From Solirubrobacteraceae bacterium (GTDB taxonomy: Bacteria; Actinomycetota; Thermoleophilia; Solirubrobacterales; Solirubrobacteraceae): a stretch of DNA of 64,000 nucleotides. The position numbers were made by a program, and so were the translations under genes. This document shows positions 1-7,962 of the stretch, piece after piece. Under the pieces are notes generated by a model. It was not told the DNA's origin, made no database searches, and saw only the letters and a list, made by a program, of their open reading frames with translations. Position 1 is the stretch's first letter, and each line of letters starts with the position of its first letter. The stretch covers positions 87,246 through 151,245 of the forward strand of contig JAUJOF010000007.1 of assembly GCA_030447785.1 (NCBI GenBank), read 5' to 3'.

Positions 1-1
1 T

Positions 2-751
2 CCCGCGCTGTACGCCGAGGCCCACATCCCCGGCGCCATCGGCTTCGACTGGAAGCACGACCTGCAGGACCAGGTCAAGCGCGACTTCCTCGGACCGGAG
101 GCCTTCGGCGAGCTGTTGGGCTCGCGGGGCATCTCCAACGAGCACACGATCGTCCTCTACGGCGATCGCAACAACTGGTTCGCGGCCTACACCTACTGGT
201 ACCTCAAGTTCTACGGCCACGAGGCCGTGAAGCTGATGAACGGCCCGCGTGAGAAGTGGATCTCCGAGGAGCGGCCCACCGAGAGCGACGCCCCCGCCTA
301 CGACCCGCAGACGTTCACCGCCCAGGCGGGCGACGACTCAATCCGCGCCAAGCGCGACGAGGTCCACGCCGCGCTGGACGACGGGCGCAACCTGGTCGAC
401 GTGCGCTCACCGCAGGAGTTCTCGGGCGAGCTGATCGCGATGGCGGGCTACGAGCAGGAGGGCGCCCAGCGCGGCGGCCACATCCCGGGGGCGGCCTCGG
501 TGCCCTGGGCACAGGCGGTGCAGGAGGACGGCACCTTCAAGCCGGCCGACGAGCTGCGCGAGCTCTACGGCGCAAAGGGCGTGCTGGGCGACGAGCCGAT
601 CATCGCCTACTGCCGCATCGGCGAGCGCTCCGCCCACACCTGGTTCGTCCTGCACGAGCTGCTCGGTCGGGATGACGTCAAGAACTACGATGGCTCGTGG
701 ACCGAGTGGGGCAACCTGGTCGACGTGCCGATCGAGAAGGGCGCCCAGTAG
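2..751 (+). CDS. Tandem-rhodanese sulfurtransferase, 5' end outside window
   Basis: The protein transfers a sulfane sulfur from thiosulfate or 3-mercaptopyruvate to an acceptor such as cyanide. The reading frame is open from the first bases, so the start lies upstream. The visible part holds the end of an N-terminal rhodanese domain, where the usual Cys position reads Asp (YGDRNNWFA), and a complete C-terminal domain with the active-site loop CRIGERS near base 611. An inactive first domain and active second domain is the normal layout of this family. The length seen (about 249 codons) suggests only some 30 residues are missing. Thiosulfate and mercaptopyruvate enzymes cannot be separated with confidence. 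Confidence 0.93.
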   Translation, partial: PALYAEAHIPGAIGFDWKHDLQDQVKRDFLGPEAFGELLGSRGISNEHTIVLYGDRNNWFAAYTYWYLKFYGHEAVKLMNGPREKWISEERPTESDAPAYDPQTFTAQAGDDSIRAKRDEVHAALDDGRNLVDVRSPQEFSGELIAMAGYEQEGAQRGGHIPGAASVPWAQAVQEDGTFKPADELRELYGAKGVLGDEPIIAYCRIGERSAHTWFVLHELLGRDDVKNYDGSWTEWGNLVDVPIEKGAQ

Positions 752-770
752 GCCCTGTCTCAGTAGACGG

Positions 771-790
771 GATCGACATCCATGTCGATC
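771..790. repeat. Inverted repeat downstream of sulfurtransferase
   Basis: Two perfect 9-base arms (GATCGACAT and ATGTCGATC) flank a CC centre, 20 bases after the sulfurtransferase stop. A second small inverted repeat, GATCGC-TAC-GCGATC, follows near 837-851. There is no T run, so this may be an operator or a weak terminator; function is not shown. Confidence 0.4.
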
Positions 791-925
791 CTTCGAGAGA
801 AGAGCGCTTCGCCGTTCCGGCGGCGAGTCCCGTGCAGATCGCTACGCGATCCGCCCGGGACGGGCGGCCTACCGAGAGGCTCTCTGGAGGGGCGGACCGG
901 CGGGGTGGCGGGTAGAAGGGCGGGC

Positions 926-1159
926 ATGCACCGCATCCCCGTCGCCTGCCGCCTGCTCGGCCACCGCTGGGACTTCTGGCGCGAGGGGCGGACGATCCGC
1001 TGGGCGTGCGAGCGCGGCTGCGCGGAGGGCGGCGCGCGCGAGTACTCCACCGAGGAGGAGGCGCGGCGCTACGGGCGCCACCTCGTGCGCAAGCCCGGTC
1101 CGCCCAACGCGCTGCTGGCGGCGCCGCGGTGCGCAGCACGTAGCGCAAGCGCCCCGTGA
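926..1159 (+). CDS. Small Cys/Trp-rich hypothetical protein (77 aa)
   Basis: I do not recognise a named family. The protein opens with CRLLGHRWDFW and carries a further Cys pair (ACERGC), an arrangement seen in small metal-binding or phage-type proteins that start with C-x-x-x-GHxW. An ATG with a purine-rich stretch (GTAGAAGGG) 6-8 bases upstream supports the start. The C-terminal half is basic and low in complexity. It stands alone between the sulfurtransferase and transaldolase genes. Zinc binding is an inference from the Cys and His spacing only. Confidence 0.6.
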   Translation: MHRIPVACRLLGHRWDFWREGRTIRWACERGCAEGGAREYSTEEEARRYGRHLVRKPGPPNALLAAPRCAARSASAP

Positions 1160-1471
1160 CGCCGCTCACCGGGCTGACCTCCTTGGTGAAACGTCAGTCC
1201 CCATGGCGTCTGGAGGCCAATCCGCTGGTGCTCAGGGCTGACCGGCGGCTGACACGGCGGCTCGCTGAGAAGGTCGGGCTGGGGTGCCGGAGGCGGCCAT
1301 GTGGCCGTCGAGGCGGGCCCCCAGGTCGCGATAGCGACACACGCTCCTCGGTCCGTGCGCCGTGGGCCGCCGACCCGGGTAGCCTCATATCCGAGAAACC
1401 GCGCGGGCCCGGCCTCTGGGGCCATCTGGCCGCCCCGGCGCCCGCGAAATCGATCGAGGAGGCCGACCGCG
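1160..1471. other. 312-bp leader/intergenic region before transaldolase
   Basis: No gene is supported here. It holds two small hairpins: CGGCCA-TG-TGGCCG at 1294-1307, and GTCGC-GATA-GCGAC at 1325-1338 with a GNRA-type loop. A -10-like TAGCCT lies at 1380-1385, giving a possible leader of about 80 nt before the transaldolase ATG. I looked for known riboswitch cores and found none. Confidence 0.4.
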
Positions 1472-2575
1472 ATGCCCTCAGCGCTCCATCAGCTCGCCGA
1501 GCACGGCCAGAGGCCCTGGCTGGACCTGCTCTCGCGACAGCTCGTGCACAGTGGCGACCTCGAGCGCCTCGTGCGCGAGGACGGCATCCGCGGGCTGACC
1601 TCCAACCCGACGATCTTCCAGAAGGCCATCGCCTCGGGCGAAGGCTACGAGGAGCAGCTGCGCGAGGTCGGGGAGCGCGAGCACGATCCCAAGCTGGTCT
1701 TTCAGGCCCTGGCGATTCAGGACATCCAGGCGGCCTGCGACGTCCTGGACGAGGTGTGGGACGGTGGCCGAGGCCTGGAGGGCTGGGTCTCGCTGGAGGT
1801 CGATCCGACGCTGGCCCAAGACACGCAGGCCACGATCGAGGAGGCCCGCCGGCTGCGCGACCTGATCGACCGGCCCAACCTCTACGTGAAGATCCCCGCC
1901 ACCGAGGCCTGCCTGCCGGCCATCGAGCAGTGCATCGCCGAGGGAATCCCGATCAACGTGACGCTGGTCTTCTCGCTCGAGCGCCACGCCAAGGTCATGG
2001 ACGCCTACGCGAAGGGCGTCCAGCGCCTGGTCGACGGTGGGGGCGACCCGGGCTCGGTGTGCTCGGTGGCCTCCTTCTTCATCTCCCGCGTGGACGCGGA
2101 GGTCGATCGGCGCCTGGACGAGCTTGGCGGCCACGACGAGCTCGAGCACGAGCTGGCGATCGCCAACGCGAAGCTGGCCTACCAGCAGTGGAAGGAGCAC
2201 TTCGCCGGCGAGGCGTGGGAGGTGCTGGCCTCCCGGGGGGCGACGCCGCAGTGGTGCCTGTGGGCCTCGACCTCCACCAAGGATCCCTCGCTGCGCGACA
2301 CGCTCTACGTCGAGGCGCTCGTCGGTCCCGACACCGTCAACACCATGCCCATGGAGACCGTGGAGGCGATGCGCGACCACGGCCAGGTCGGGCCGACGCT
2401 GGAGACGGGCCTTGACGATGCCCGCGCCCTGGGCGGGCGGCTGCGCGAGGCCGGGATCGACCTCGACGACGTCTATTTGGTGCTGGAGAACGAGGGCGTC
2501 GACAAGTTCCAGGCCTCCTTCCGCGACCTGCTCGACGAGGTGGGCAGCAAGCGGGCCGAGGTGGCGGGGGCGTAG
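1472..2575 (+). CDS. tal: Transaldolase
   Basis: This enzyme moves a dihydroxyacetone unit between sugar phosphates in the non-oxidative pentose phosphate pathway, in the cytoplasm. The 367-aa protein has the family signatures GLTSNPTIFQKAI near the N-terminus, YVKIPAT with the expected Schiff-base lysine region, and the late segment WASTSTKDPSLRDTLYVE. Length fits the long actinobacterial/cyanobacterial type. The ATG at 1472 is preceded by GAGGAGG-like purines (ATCGAGGAGG), so I prefer it to the earlier in-frame codon at 1301. Transketolase lies 1.1 kb downstream on the other strand, so two enzymes of the same pathway sit together but are transcribed separately. Confidence 0.96.
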   Translation: MPSALHQLAEHGQRPWLDLLSRQLVHSGDLERLVREDGIRGLTSNPTIFQKAIASGEGYEEQLREVGEREHDPKLVFQALAIQDIQAACDVLDEVWDGGRGLEGWVSLEVDPTLAQDTQATIEEARRLRDLIDRPNLYVKIPATEACLPAIEQCIAEGIPINVTLVFSLERHAKVMDAYAKGVQRLVDGGGDPGSVCSVASFFISRVDAEVDRRLDELGGHDELEHELAIANAKLAYQQWKEHFAGEAWEVLASRGATPQWCLWASTSTKDPSLRDTLYVEALVGPDTVNTMPMETVEAMRDHGQVGPTLETGLDDARALGGRLREAGIDLDDVYLVLENEGVDKFQASFRDLLDEVGSKRAEVAGA

Positions 2576-2579
2576 GGCC

Positions 2580-3662
2580 GTGCACGAGGTCGACCTCCAC
2601 CTCGAGCCCAACGAGGCCTCGGACCTGTGCCCGGTCTTCGACCGCGTGGTCCTCGAGCGCGAGGGCTGGGATCGCGCCTACGTCACCGTGCTCGACGAGG
2701 CGCCGGCCAAGCGGGCGGTGGCCGTGCTGGGCCACGAGGAGGGTGCGGGCCAGGGGACGGGCTGGCACGCCCTGCGCATGAAGTGCCGTCCGTCGCGCAA
2801 GGGCAAGACCGAGGACGCCGAGGCCTGCGCGCGACGCGGAGGCTGGATGTACGTCCTCGGCTCCCAGTTCGGCAGCAAGGACGGGCCGCTCGAGCCCAAG
2901 CGCTCGTGGATCGCGCGGATCCGCGAGGAGCAGTTGGCCGCCGGCCTGTCCGGGAAGCGTCCCGAGCTCGAGCTCGCCCGCCTGCGCTTCGGCCTGCACC
3001 GGGCGATCAACGACGCGCTGGCCGGCGCTGCGGTCGACCTGCTCGAACTCGGTCCGCGCACGCGCCAGGCCTACATCGACCAGACCATCGTCCGGGGCGC
3101 CGCCAAGGACAAGCGCTGGGCCGGACGCGTGACCTCGGCCGACCATCCCGTCAACGTCGAGGGCGCGGCCTTCCGCGCGAACGGACGGATGCTGCTCGGC
3201 CTGCGCTACCCGGTGACGGCCGCCGGCCAAGCGATCCTCGTCGAGCTCCATGACGTCGACGCGGTCTTCGAGGACCCCGACGCGGTGCCCCGCTGCTCGC
3301 ACGTCTGGGTGCTGGAGGGGGTCGGCAGCACCCAGGCGCCGGTCGGCGTGCGCGCGCTGCACGGCGACGACGCCGACGGCTTCGACGCGGTCGTGGGCAA
3401 CCTCGACGCCGCCGGCAAGGGCGCGGTGATCCTCGAGGACCATCCCCGGGGCGGGCAGGCCACCTCGGTGCACGTGCGCTTCACCCTGCCCCTGATGGCC
3501 GGCGGCGGACCTGTCGCCACCCGGCTCGTGCACGACTTCGCCCAACTGCAGCGGGTCGAGGGCCTCGCCGTCGCCCCCGACGGCCACGTGCACTACGTCG
3601 TGGACGAGGAGGGGCACGTTGCCCTGCGCACCGTCCGGGTCGAGGACGGCGCCGAGGCTTGA
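2580..3662 (+). CDS. Conserved hypothetical protein (360 aa)
   Basis: No firm family assignment. The sequence has repeated beta-rich segments with glycine turns (LGSQFGSKDGPLEPK, ANGRMLLGLRYPV, VEGLAVAPDGHVHYVVD) reminiscent of phytase-like or DUF3616-type beta-propeller proteins; this is a weak resemblance. It has no signal peptide or membrane segment. The GTG start is only 4 bases after the transaldolase stop, so co-transcription with tal is likely. It ends inside the inverted repeat shared with the convergent transketolase gene. A link to sugar phosphate metabolism is guessed from position only. Confidence 0.7.
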   Translation: MHEVDLHLEPNEASDLCPVFDRVVLEREGWDRAYVTVLDEAPAKRAVAVLGHEEGAGQGTGWHALRMKCRPSRKGKTEDAEACARRGGWMYVLGSQFGSKDGPLEPKRSWIARIREEQLAAGLSGKRPELELARLRFGLHRAINDALAGAAVDLLELGPRTRQAYIDQTIVRGAAKDKRWAGRVTSADHPVNVEGAAFRANGRMLLGLRYPVTAAGQAILVELHDVDAVFEDPDAVPRCSHVWVLEGVGSTQAPVGVRALHGDDADGFDAVVGNLDAAGKGAVILEDHPRGGQATSVHVRFTLPLMAGGGPVATRLVHDFAQLQRVEGLAVAPDGHVHYVVDEEGHVALRTVRVEDGAEA

Positions 3663-3692
3663 GCGCGGCGCGCGGCGCGCGGCCGCGCTCAA
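3659..3692. terminator. Bidirectional hairpin between convergent genes
   Basis: Perfect 11-base arms (TTGAGCGCGGC and GCCGCGCTCAA) surround a 12-base GC loop, exactly between the convergent 360-aa gene and transketolase. With TT before and AA after, it resembles a GC-rich factor-independent terminator with little T tract. Confidence 0.6.
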
Positions 3693-3705
3693 GCGGAGAC
3701 GGTGA

Positions 3706-5550
3706 CTACTCCTGGCCCAGCTCGCGCCCGGCCGCCACGATCGCGGCCGCGTCGATGCCCGCCTCGGCGAGCAGCTCGTCGGGCGCGCCGGAGCTCGGCA
3801 TCCCCTGCACGCCGAGCACCCGCACCTGCGCGGGCTGGCCGGCCTCGGCCAGGGCGTGCAGCACCGCCTCGCCCAAGCCGCCCTCGGGCCAGTGGTCCTC
3901 CACGGTCACGATCCGCCCGCACTCCTTGGCGGCTGTGACCAGGGTCTGGGTGTCGATGGGCTTGATCGAGTAGAGGTCGATCACCCGCGCGTTGACGCCC
4001 TCACCCTCGAGGGTCTCGGCGGCTTCCAGAGCCCCGTGCACCGTCACCCCGGCGCCGATCAGGGCGACCTGGTCGTTCGCGGAGGAGCGCACCACCTTGG
4101 CGCCGCCGATGGGGAACTGCTCGTCGGGGGCATAGAGGGTGGGGTACTTGCCGCGCGTGGTGCGGATGTAGGAGATGCCCTCCCGGTCGGCCACCGCCTC
4201 CACCAGACGGGCGGTCTGGTTGGGATCGCAGGGATACAGGACCGTGCTGCCGCCCACGGCGCGCAGCGAGGCCAGGTCCTCGAGCGCCATCTGCGACGGG
4301 CCGTCCTCGCCGATGGACACGCCGGCGTGCGAGCCGCACAGGCACAGGTTGGCGCGTGAGATGGCGGCCATGCGCACGAAGTCGTAGGCGCGGCTGAGGA
4401 AGGCGGCGAAGGTCGAGGCGTAGGGCGTCCAGCCGCGCACCTGCATCCCCACCGCGGCGGCGACCATCTGCTGCTCGGCGATGTACATCTCGAAGTAGCG
4501 TTCGGGATGGGCGGCGGCGAACTCCTCGGCGTGGGTGGAGTTGGAGACCTCGCCGTCGAGGGCAACCACGTCGCCGCGCGCGTGGCCCAGCGCGGTGATC
4601 GCGTCGCCGTAGGCCTTGCGGGTGGCCACCGGGTCGGCGTCCTGCTCGTAGCGCGGCGGGTCGCCGTCGCCCACGGGGTTGAAGCGGTGCGGCCCCTGGC
4701 CATTGGACGGCGAGCCCGCGGTGATGACGATCGCCTCGGGGTCGCCCAGCTCGGCAATGGCATCCTCGGAGTCGGGCACCGGCTTGCCGTGCGCGCCCTC
4801 CTGGTCCTCGACGGACTGCACGCCGCGGCCCTTGCGCGTCTTGGCGACGATCACCGTGGGTGCATCCGCGTTGGCCGCCGCCTCGCGGTAAGCGGCGTCG
4901 ATGGCCTCCAGGTCGTGGCCGTCCACGCAGATCGCCTCCCAGCCGAAGGCCCGCGCGCGAGTGGCGTAGGCGTCGAGGTCCCACCCGTGGCGGGTCTCGC
5001 CGGTCTGGCCCAGGCGGTTGACGTCGATGATCGCCGTCAGGTTGGCGAGCTTCTCGTGGCCGGCGTACTCGAAGGCCTCCCACATGGAGCCCTCGGCCAT
5101 CTCGCTGTCGCCGCACAGCACCCAGGTGCGGTAGGCCAGGCGGTCGAGGTCGCGGCCGGCCAGGGCCAGGCCCACGCCGATCGGCAGGCCCTGGCCCAGC
5201 GAGCCCGAGGCCACGTCGACGTAGGGCAGCACCGGCACGGGGTGGCCCTGCAGGCGGCTACCGGGCTGGCGGTAGGTCAGCAGCTCCTCGTCGTCGATGG
5301 CTCCCGCCGCGCGGTACATGGCGTACAGCAGCGGCGAGGCGTGCCCCTTGGAGAAGATGAGGTGGTCGTTGTAGGGGCTGGAGGGGTCGTCGAAGTCGTA
5401 GCGCAGGTGGTCGGCCAGGAGGACGGCGGCCAGGTCCGCGGCCGACATGGACGACGTGGGGTGGCCCGAGCCGGCGGCGTTGCTGGTGCGGATGGCATCC
5501 ACGCGCAGGCGGGCGGCCAGGGTCTTGAGGTCGGCGGTCGTGGTGCTCAT
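3706..5550 (-). CDS. tkt: Transketolase (N- and C-terminal halves fused)
   Basis: The enzyme transfers two-carbon ketol units with thiamine diphosphate in the pentose phosphate pathway. The 614-aa protein carries the N-terminal TPP-binding half (AGSGHPTSSMSAADL, then GDSEMAEGSMWEAFEYAG with the metal motif ending in a VNRLGQTG-like stretch), the pyrimidine-binding domain (EQQMVAAAVGM) and a C-terminal swivel domain. It is some 40 residues shorter than E. coli TktA, as in archaeal-style transketolases joined into one chain. The ATG has no Shine-Dalgarno but has TAGGAT six bases upstream. Transaldolase lies nearby on the opposite strand. Confidence 0.95.
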   Translation of the reverse strand: MSTTTADLKTLAARLRVDAIRTSNAAGSGHPTSSMSAADLAAVLLADHLRYDFDDPSSPYNDHLIFSKGHASPLLYAMYRAAGAIDDEELLTYRQPGSRLQGHPVPVLPYVDVASGSLGQGLPIGVGLALAGRDLDRLAYRTWVLCGDSEMAEGSMWEAFEYAGHEKLANLTAIIDVNRLGQTGETRHGWDLDAYATRARAFGWEAICVDGHDLEAIDAAYREAAANADAPTVIVAKTRKGRGVQSVEDQEGAHGKPVPDSEDAIAELGDPEAIVITAGSPSNGQGPHRFNPVGDGDPPRYEQDADPVATRKAYGDAITALGHARGDVVALDGEVSNSTHAEEFAAAHPERYFEMYIAEQQMVAAAVGMQVRGWTPYASTFAAFLSRAYDFVRMAAISRANLCLCGSHAGVSIGEDGPSQMALEDLASLRAVGGSTVLYPCDPNQTARLVEAVADREGISYIRTTRGKYPTLYAPDEQFPIGGAKVVRSSANDQVALIGAGVTVHGALEAAETLEGEGVNARVIDLYSIKPIDTQTLVTAAKECGRIVTVEDHWPEGGLGEAVLHALAEAGQPAQVRVLGVQGMPSSGAPDELLAEAGIDAAAIVAAGRELGQE

Positions 5551-5556
5551 GGGCAG

Positions 5557-5562
5557 ATCCTA
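5557..5562 (-). promoter_or_regulatory. -10-like TAGGAT before tkt
   Basis: TAGGAT lies six bases before the tkt ATG, so transcription would begin at or next to the start codon. The TAG is at the same time the stop codon of the upstream NUDIX gene. No clear -35 is seen. Confidence 0.5.
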
Positions 5563-6141
5563 CCCACGCGCGAGCCGGTCGAGCAGGTCGCCCACGATTC
5601 GCGCCGTGGCACCCCAGATGAGCTGGTCGCCCACCAGGTAGGTCTCGGTGCGAAAGGGGACGCCGCGGCGCACCAGGCGGCGGCGGTCGTAGCCCGCACG
5701 CAGGTCCGCCAGCGACACCTCGAGCACCTCGTCGACCTCGCGGGGCGAGAGCGTCCACTCGGTGCCGGGTTCGATCAGGCCCACGAAGGGGTGGATCGCG
5801 TAGTTGGTGGCCACGGTCGGCGTCGGTGTCAGGGCCCCCAGCAGCGCGACATCCTCGGGAGGCAGACCGATCTCCTCCATGGCCTCGCGCAGGGCGGTGG
5901 CCTCGAGGCTGGGATCCTCGGGGTCCTGGCGCCCGCCCGGAAAGGAGATCTCCCCGGCGTGGCGGCGCAGGTCGCCGCGCCGGCGCGTGAACACGGCGTG
6001 CAGGGCGCCGTCCTCAACGTACAGTGCCACGAGCACCGCCGAGGCATGACGGCCGTGGACGGGAAGCTCTCGCGCCTCGGCGGGATCGAGGAGGGCCGCC
6101 TGCAGGGCGGCGACGTCGGGTTTCCCGCCGGGGGCGCTCAG
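5560..6141 (-). CDS. NUDIX hydrolase, CoA-pyrophosphatase type
   Basis: The protein probably hydrolyses the pyrophosphate bond of CoA or its derivatives. The NUDIX box is intact: GGRQDPEDPSLEATALREAMEEIGL is the family pattern (quoted segment starts GGRQDPEDPS, ends REAMEEIGL) with the catalytic E-x-x-E-E residues, and the S-L-x-x-T-A-L-R-E form is that of the NudL/UPF0035 group. The start is uncertain: no ATG or GTG fits well. CTG at 6141 overlaps the OsmC stop (CTGA); a GTG at 6222 lies deep inside the OsmC gene. It is the last gene of a run DUF1015-osmC-NUDIX. Confidence 0.85.
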   Translation of the reverse strand: MSAPGGKPDVAALQAALLDPAEARELPVHGRHASAVLVALYVEDGALHAVFTRRRGDLRRHAGEISFPGGRQDPEDPSLEATALREAMEEIGLPPEDVALLGALTPTPTVATNYAIHPFVGLIEPGTEWTLSPREVDEVLEVSLADLRAGYDRRRLVRRGVPFRTETYLVGDQLIWGATARIVGDLLDRLARG

Positions 6142-6563
6142 GCCGCGCCCACGCGAGGCTTCCCGAACTCCACGCGCTCGGCGAACATCACCTCGCCGTC
6201 CAGCGTGCGGTGCACGGGGCACTTGGCAGCGATGATGCGCAGGCGCTCGGCCCGCTCGGGGTCGGTGCCCTCGGGCAGGCGCAGCACGACCTCGAACCTG
6301 GTCGGACAGCCCCGCTCGGCCGGGGTGTACTCGACGTCGACCTCGACGCCGGTGACATCCCATCGCTTGCGGCTGGCGTACATCTCGACCGTGACCGCCG
6401 TGCAGGAGGCCAGGCTCGCGGCCAGCAGCTCCTGGGGGGATGGCGCCGAGTCCTCGCCACCGTGGTCCAGCGGCTCGTCGACGCCCAGCTGGTGGTCGCG
6501 CACGCGGATGGAGTGGCGGAAGGAGCTCACCTGGTGGGCGGTGGCGCGCATCGTGTCGCTCAT
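6138..6563 (-). CDS. OsmC/Ohr family peroxiredoxin-like protein
   Basis: OsmC-family proteins reduce organic hydroperoxides with a pair of cysteines. Both are visible in this 141-aa protein: one in ASLASCTAVTVEMYA and one in AAKCPVHRTL, the usual spacing. The segment SPQELLAASLASC is the family hallmark. The ATG at 6563 starts one base after the DUF1015 stop, and its stop overlaps the putative NUDIX start, so translation is probably coupled across the three genes. The order makes it part of a small housekeeping/stress operon rather than a dedicated Ohr locus; no OhrR-type regulator is adjacent. Confidence 0.9.
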   Translation of the reverse strand: MSDTMRATAHQVSSFRHSIRVRDHQLGVDEPLDHGGEDSAPSPQELLAASLASCTAVTVEMYASRKRWDVTGVEVDVEYTPAERGCPTRFEVVLRLPEGTDPERAERLRIIAAKCPVHRTLDGEVMFAERVEFGKPRVGAA

Positions 6564-6564
6564 C

Positions 6565-7917
6565 TTACTCCGGGTCGGAGAGGGGGTTGAACAGGAGGCC
6601 GGTCGGGATCTTCGGGAAGAAGAAGGTGCTCTTGGGCGGCATGGTGGCACCCGCCGCGGCCACGTCGCGGACCTGCTGGACGGGAGCGGGGCGCAGGAAG
6701 AAGGCGAGGTCGTAGTCGCCGCGCACGACGAGGTCGCGAGCCTCGTCGGTGTCGCGCGCGTAGCCCAGCCCGTCGAGGTGGGCGATGGCCTCCTCGGTCA
6801 GCCCGAGCGGGCCGCTGAGCAGCAGCCTCTCGAGCACGGCGGTGTCCAGCCGGCGGTAGGCCTCGGGCTGGTCGGGGAATGCACGGTCGACGATGCCCGG
6901 GTCCTTGAGCGTGGCGTGGAACGCGCGCGGGGAGGCCCCGCGGGGCCCGCCTGCGGGGTCACGTGACCCCTCCGGCACCCGCTGACTGTCGAGATAGCCG
7001 AAGGTGGGCAGGCCGTCACCGGGCGGGGGCGCCACATCCTCCAGGGCGACCTCCTCCAGGTCGAAGTCGCGGCGCAGGGCGGCGGCCAGCGCCTCCTGCT
7101 GCTCGGGGGTGGTGCCGCGCACCAGGCGGTGGGTGGGAAAGACGGTCAGGCCCGGATCCTCGAGGGCGACCAGGCACATCAGGGCCCAGTGGTGGCCGCC
7201 CTCCTCGGGGCGCTCCATATCGCTGCCGGAGGCGGCCGTGTCCATCTCCTGCGCGTACACGCGCGCGGTCTCGTAGCGGTGATGGCCGTCGGCGATGAGC
7301 AGCTCCGCGGGCCGCAGCGCCTCGGTGACCACGGTGACCGCGGCGGGGTCTGCGAGGCGAAAGAGCTGGTGGACGGTGCCCTGCTCGTCGGTGACCGTGG
7401 CCTGGGGCTCGGCCTCGTAGGCGGCCGCCAGCGCCTGGCGGGCGGCGCCGGTGGCGTCGGAGTAGAGGGCGAAGATGGGGGAGAGGTTGACCTGCGTGGC
7501 GCGCGTGAGCCGCAGGCGGTCCTCTTTGGGACCCGGATGGGTGCGCTCGTGGGGCCGGATGCGTCCGGCGCCGTAGGGTTCCACGCGCACCCGCGCGAGA
7601 AACCCCTGGCGGCGCATCGGGGCCCCGTCCGGGGCGGTGTAGTCCTGGCGCAACGCCCACAGGGCGGCCTCGGGGTCGCGCGTCAGGACGCCCTGGGCGC
7701 ACCACTCGTCGAGCAGGCGCGCGGCGTGGGCGTACGGGTCCCCACCGTCCGGGTCGACGGGCAGGTCGAGGTGGACGGCGTTGAACGGCGAGCACGCGGC
7801 CAGCTCGGCCCGCTGGGCGTCGTCGACGACGTCGTAGGGCGGCGAGGCCAGCGCCTGCGCCGGACCGGCGACCGCCTCGTCGTAGTGCAGCGCGCGGAGC
7901 GGCTCGACCCAGGCCAC
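6565..7917 (-). CDS. DUF1015 family protein (450 aa)
   Basis: The protein belongs to the DUF1015 family, whose biochemical role is unknown to me. Family features include LASPPYDVV near the N-terminus, the IRPHERTHPGPKEDRL segment, and the metal-site-like HHRYETARVYA with IADGHH. The GTG start has no ribosome-binding site but has TAATCT seven bases upstream. A GC-rich palindromic stretch around 6930-6970 adds a low-complexity, Gly/Arg/Pro-rich insert (about residues 316-330) that looks extra to the fold. It heads the DUF1015-osmC-NUDIX gene run. Confidence 0.9.
   Translation of the reverse strand: MAWVEPLRALHYDEAVAGPAQALASPPYDVVDDAQRAELAACSPFNAVHLDLPVDPDGGDPYAHAARLLDEWCAQGVLTRDPEAALWALRQDYTAPDGAPMRRQGFLARVRVEPYGAGRIRPHERTHPGPKEDRLRLTRATQVNLSPIFALYSDATGAARQALAAAYEAEPQATVTDEQGTVHQLFRLADPAAVTVVTEALRPAELLIADGHHRYETARVYAQEMDTAASGSDMERPEEGGHHWALMCLVALEDPGLTVFPTHRLVRGTTPEQQEALAAALRRDFDLEEVALEDVAPPPGDGLPTFGYLDSQRVPEGSRDPAGGPRGASPRAFHATLKDPGIVDRAFPDQPEAYRRLDTAVLERLLLSGPLGLTEEAIAHLDGLGYARDTDEARDLVVRGDYDLAFFLRPAPVQQVRDVAAAGATMPPKSTFFFPKIPTGLLFNPLSDPE
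6955..6970. repeat. Perfect 16-bp palindrome inside DUF1015 gene
   Basis: GGGGTCACGTGACCCC is a perfect palindrome, lying beside a second GC-rich inverted repeat (CCCCGCGGGG near 6936). Together they form a REP-like patch within the coding sequence. Confidence 0.6.
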
Positions 7918-7924
7918 GCGCGAA

Positions 7925-7930
7925 AGATTA
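7925..7930 (-). promoter_or_regulatory. -10-like TAATCT before DUF1015 gene
   Basis: TAATCT stands seven bases before the GTG start, the spacing expected for a leaderless transcript. No Shine-Dalgarno is present. Confidence 0.45.
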
Positions 7931-7962
7931 CCGTCGCCGTGCGCCTGGTGGTCCCTCCGGCA

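Noticed and set aside
1160-1471. Possible riboswitch before transaldolase
   Set aside because: Small hairpins exist, but I could not match the conserved cores of c-di-AMP, TPP, cobalamin or glycine riboswitches.
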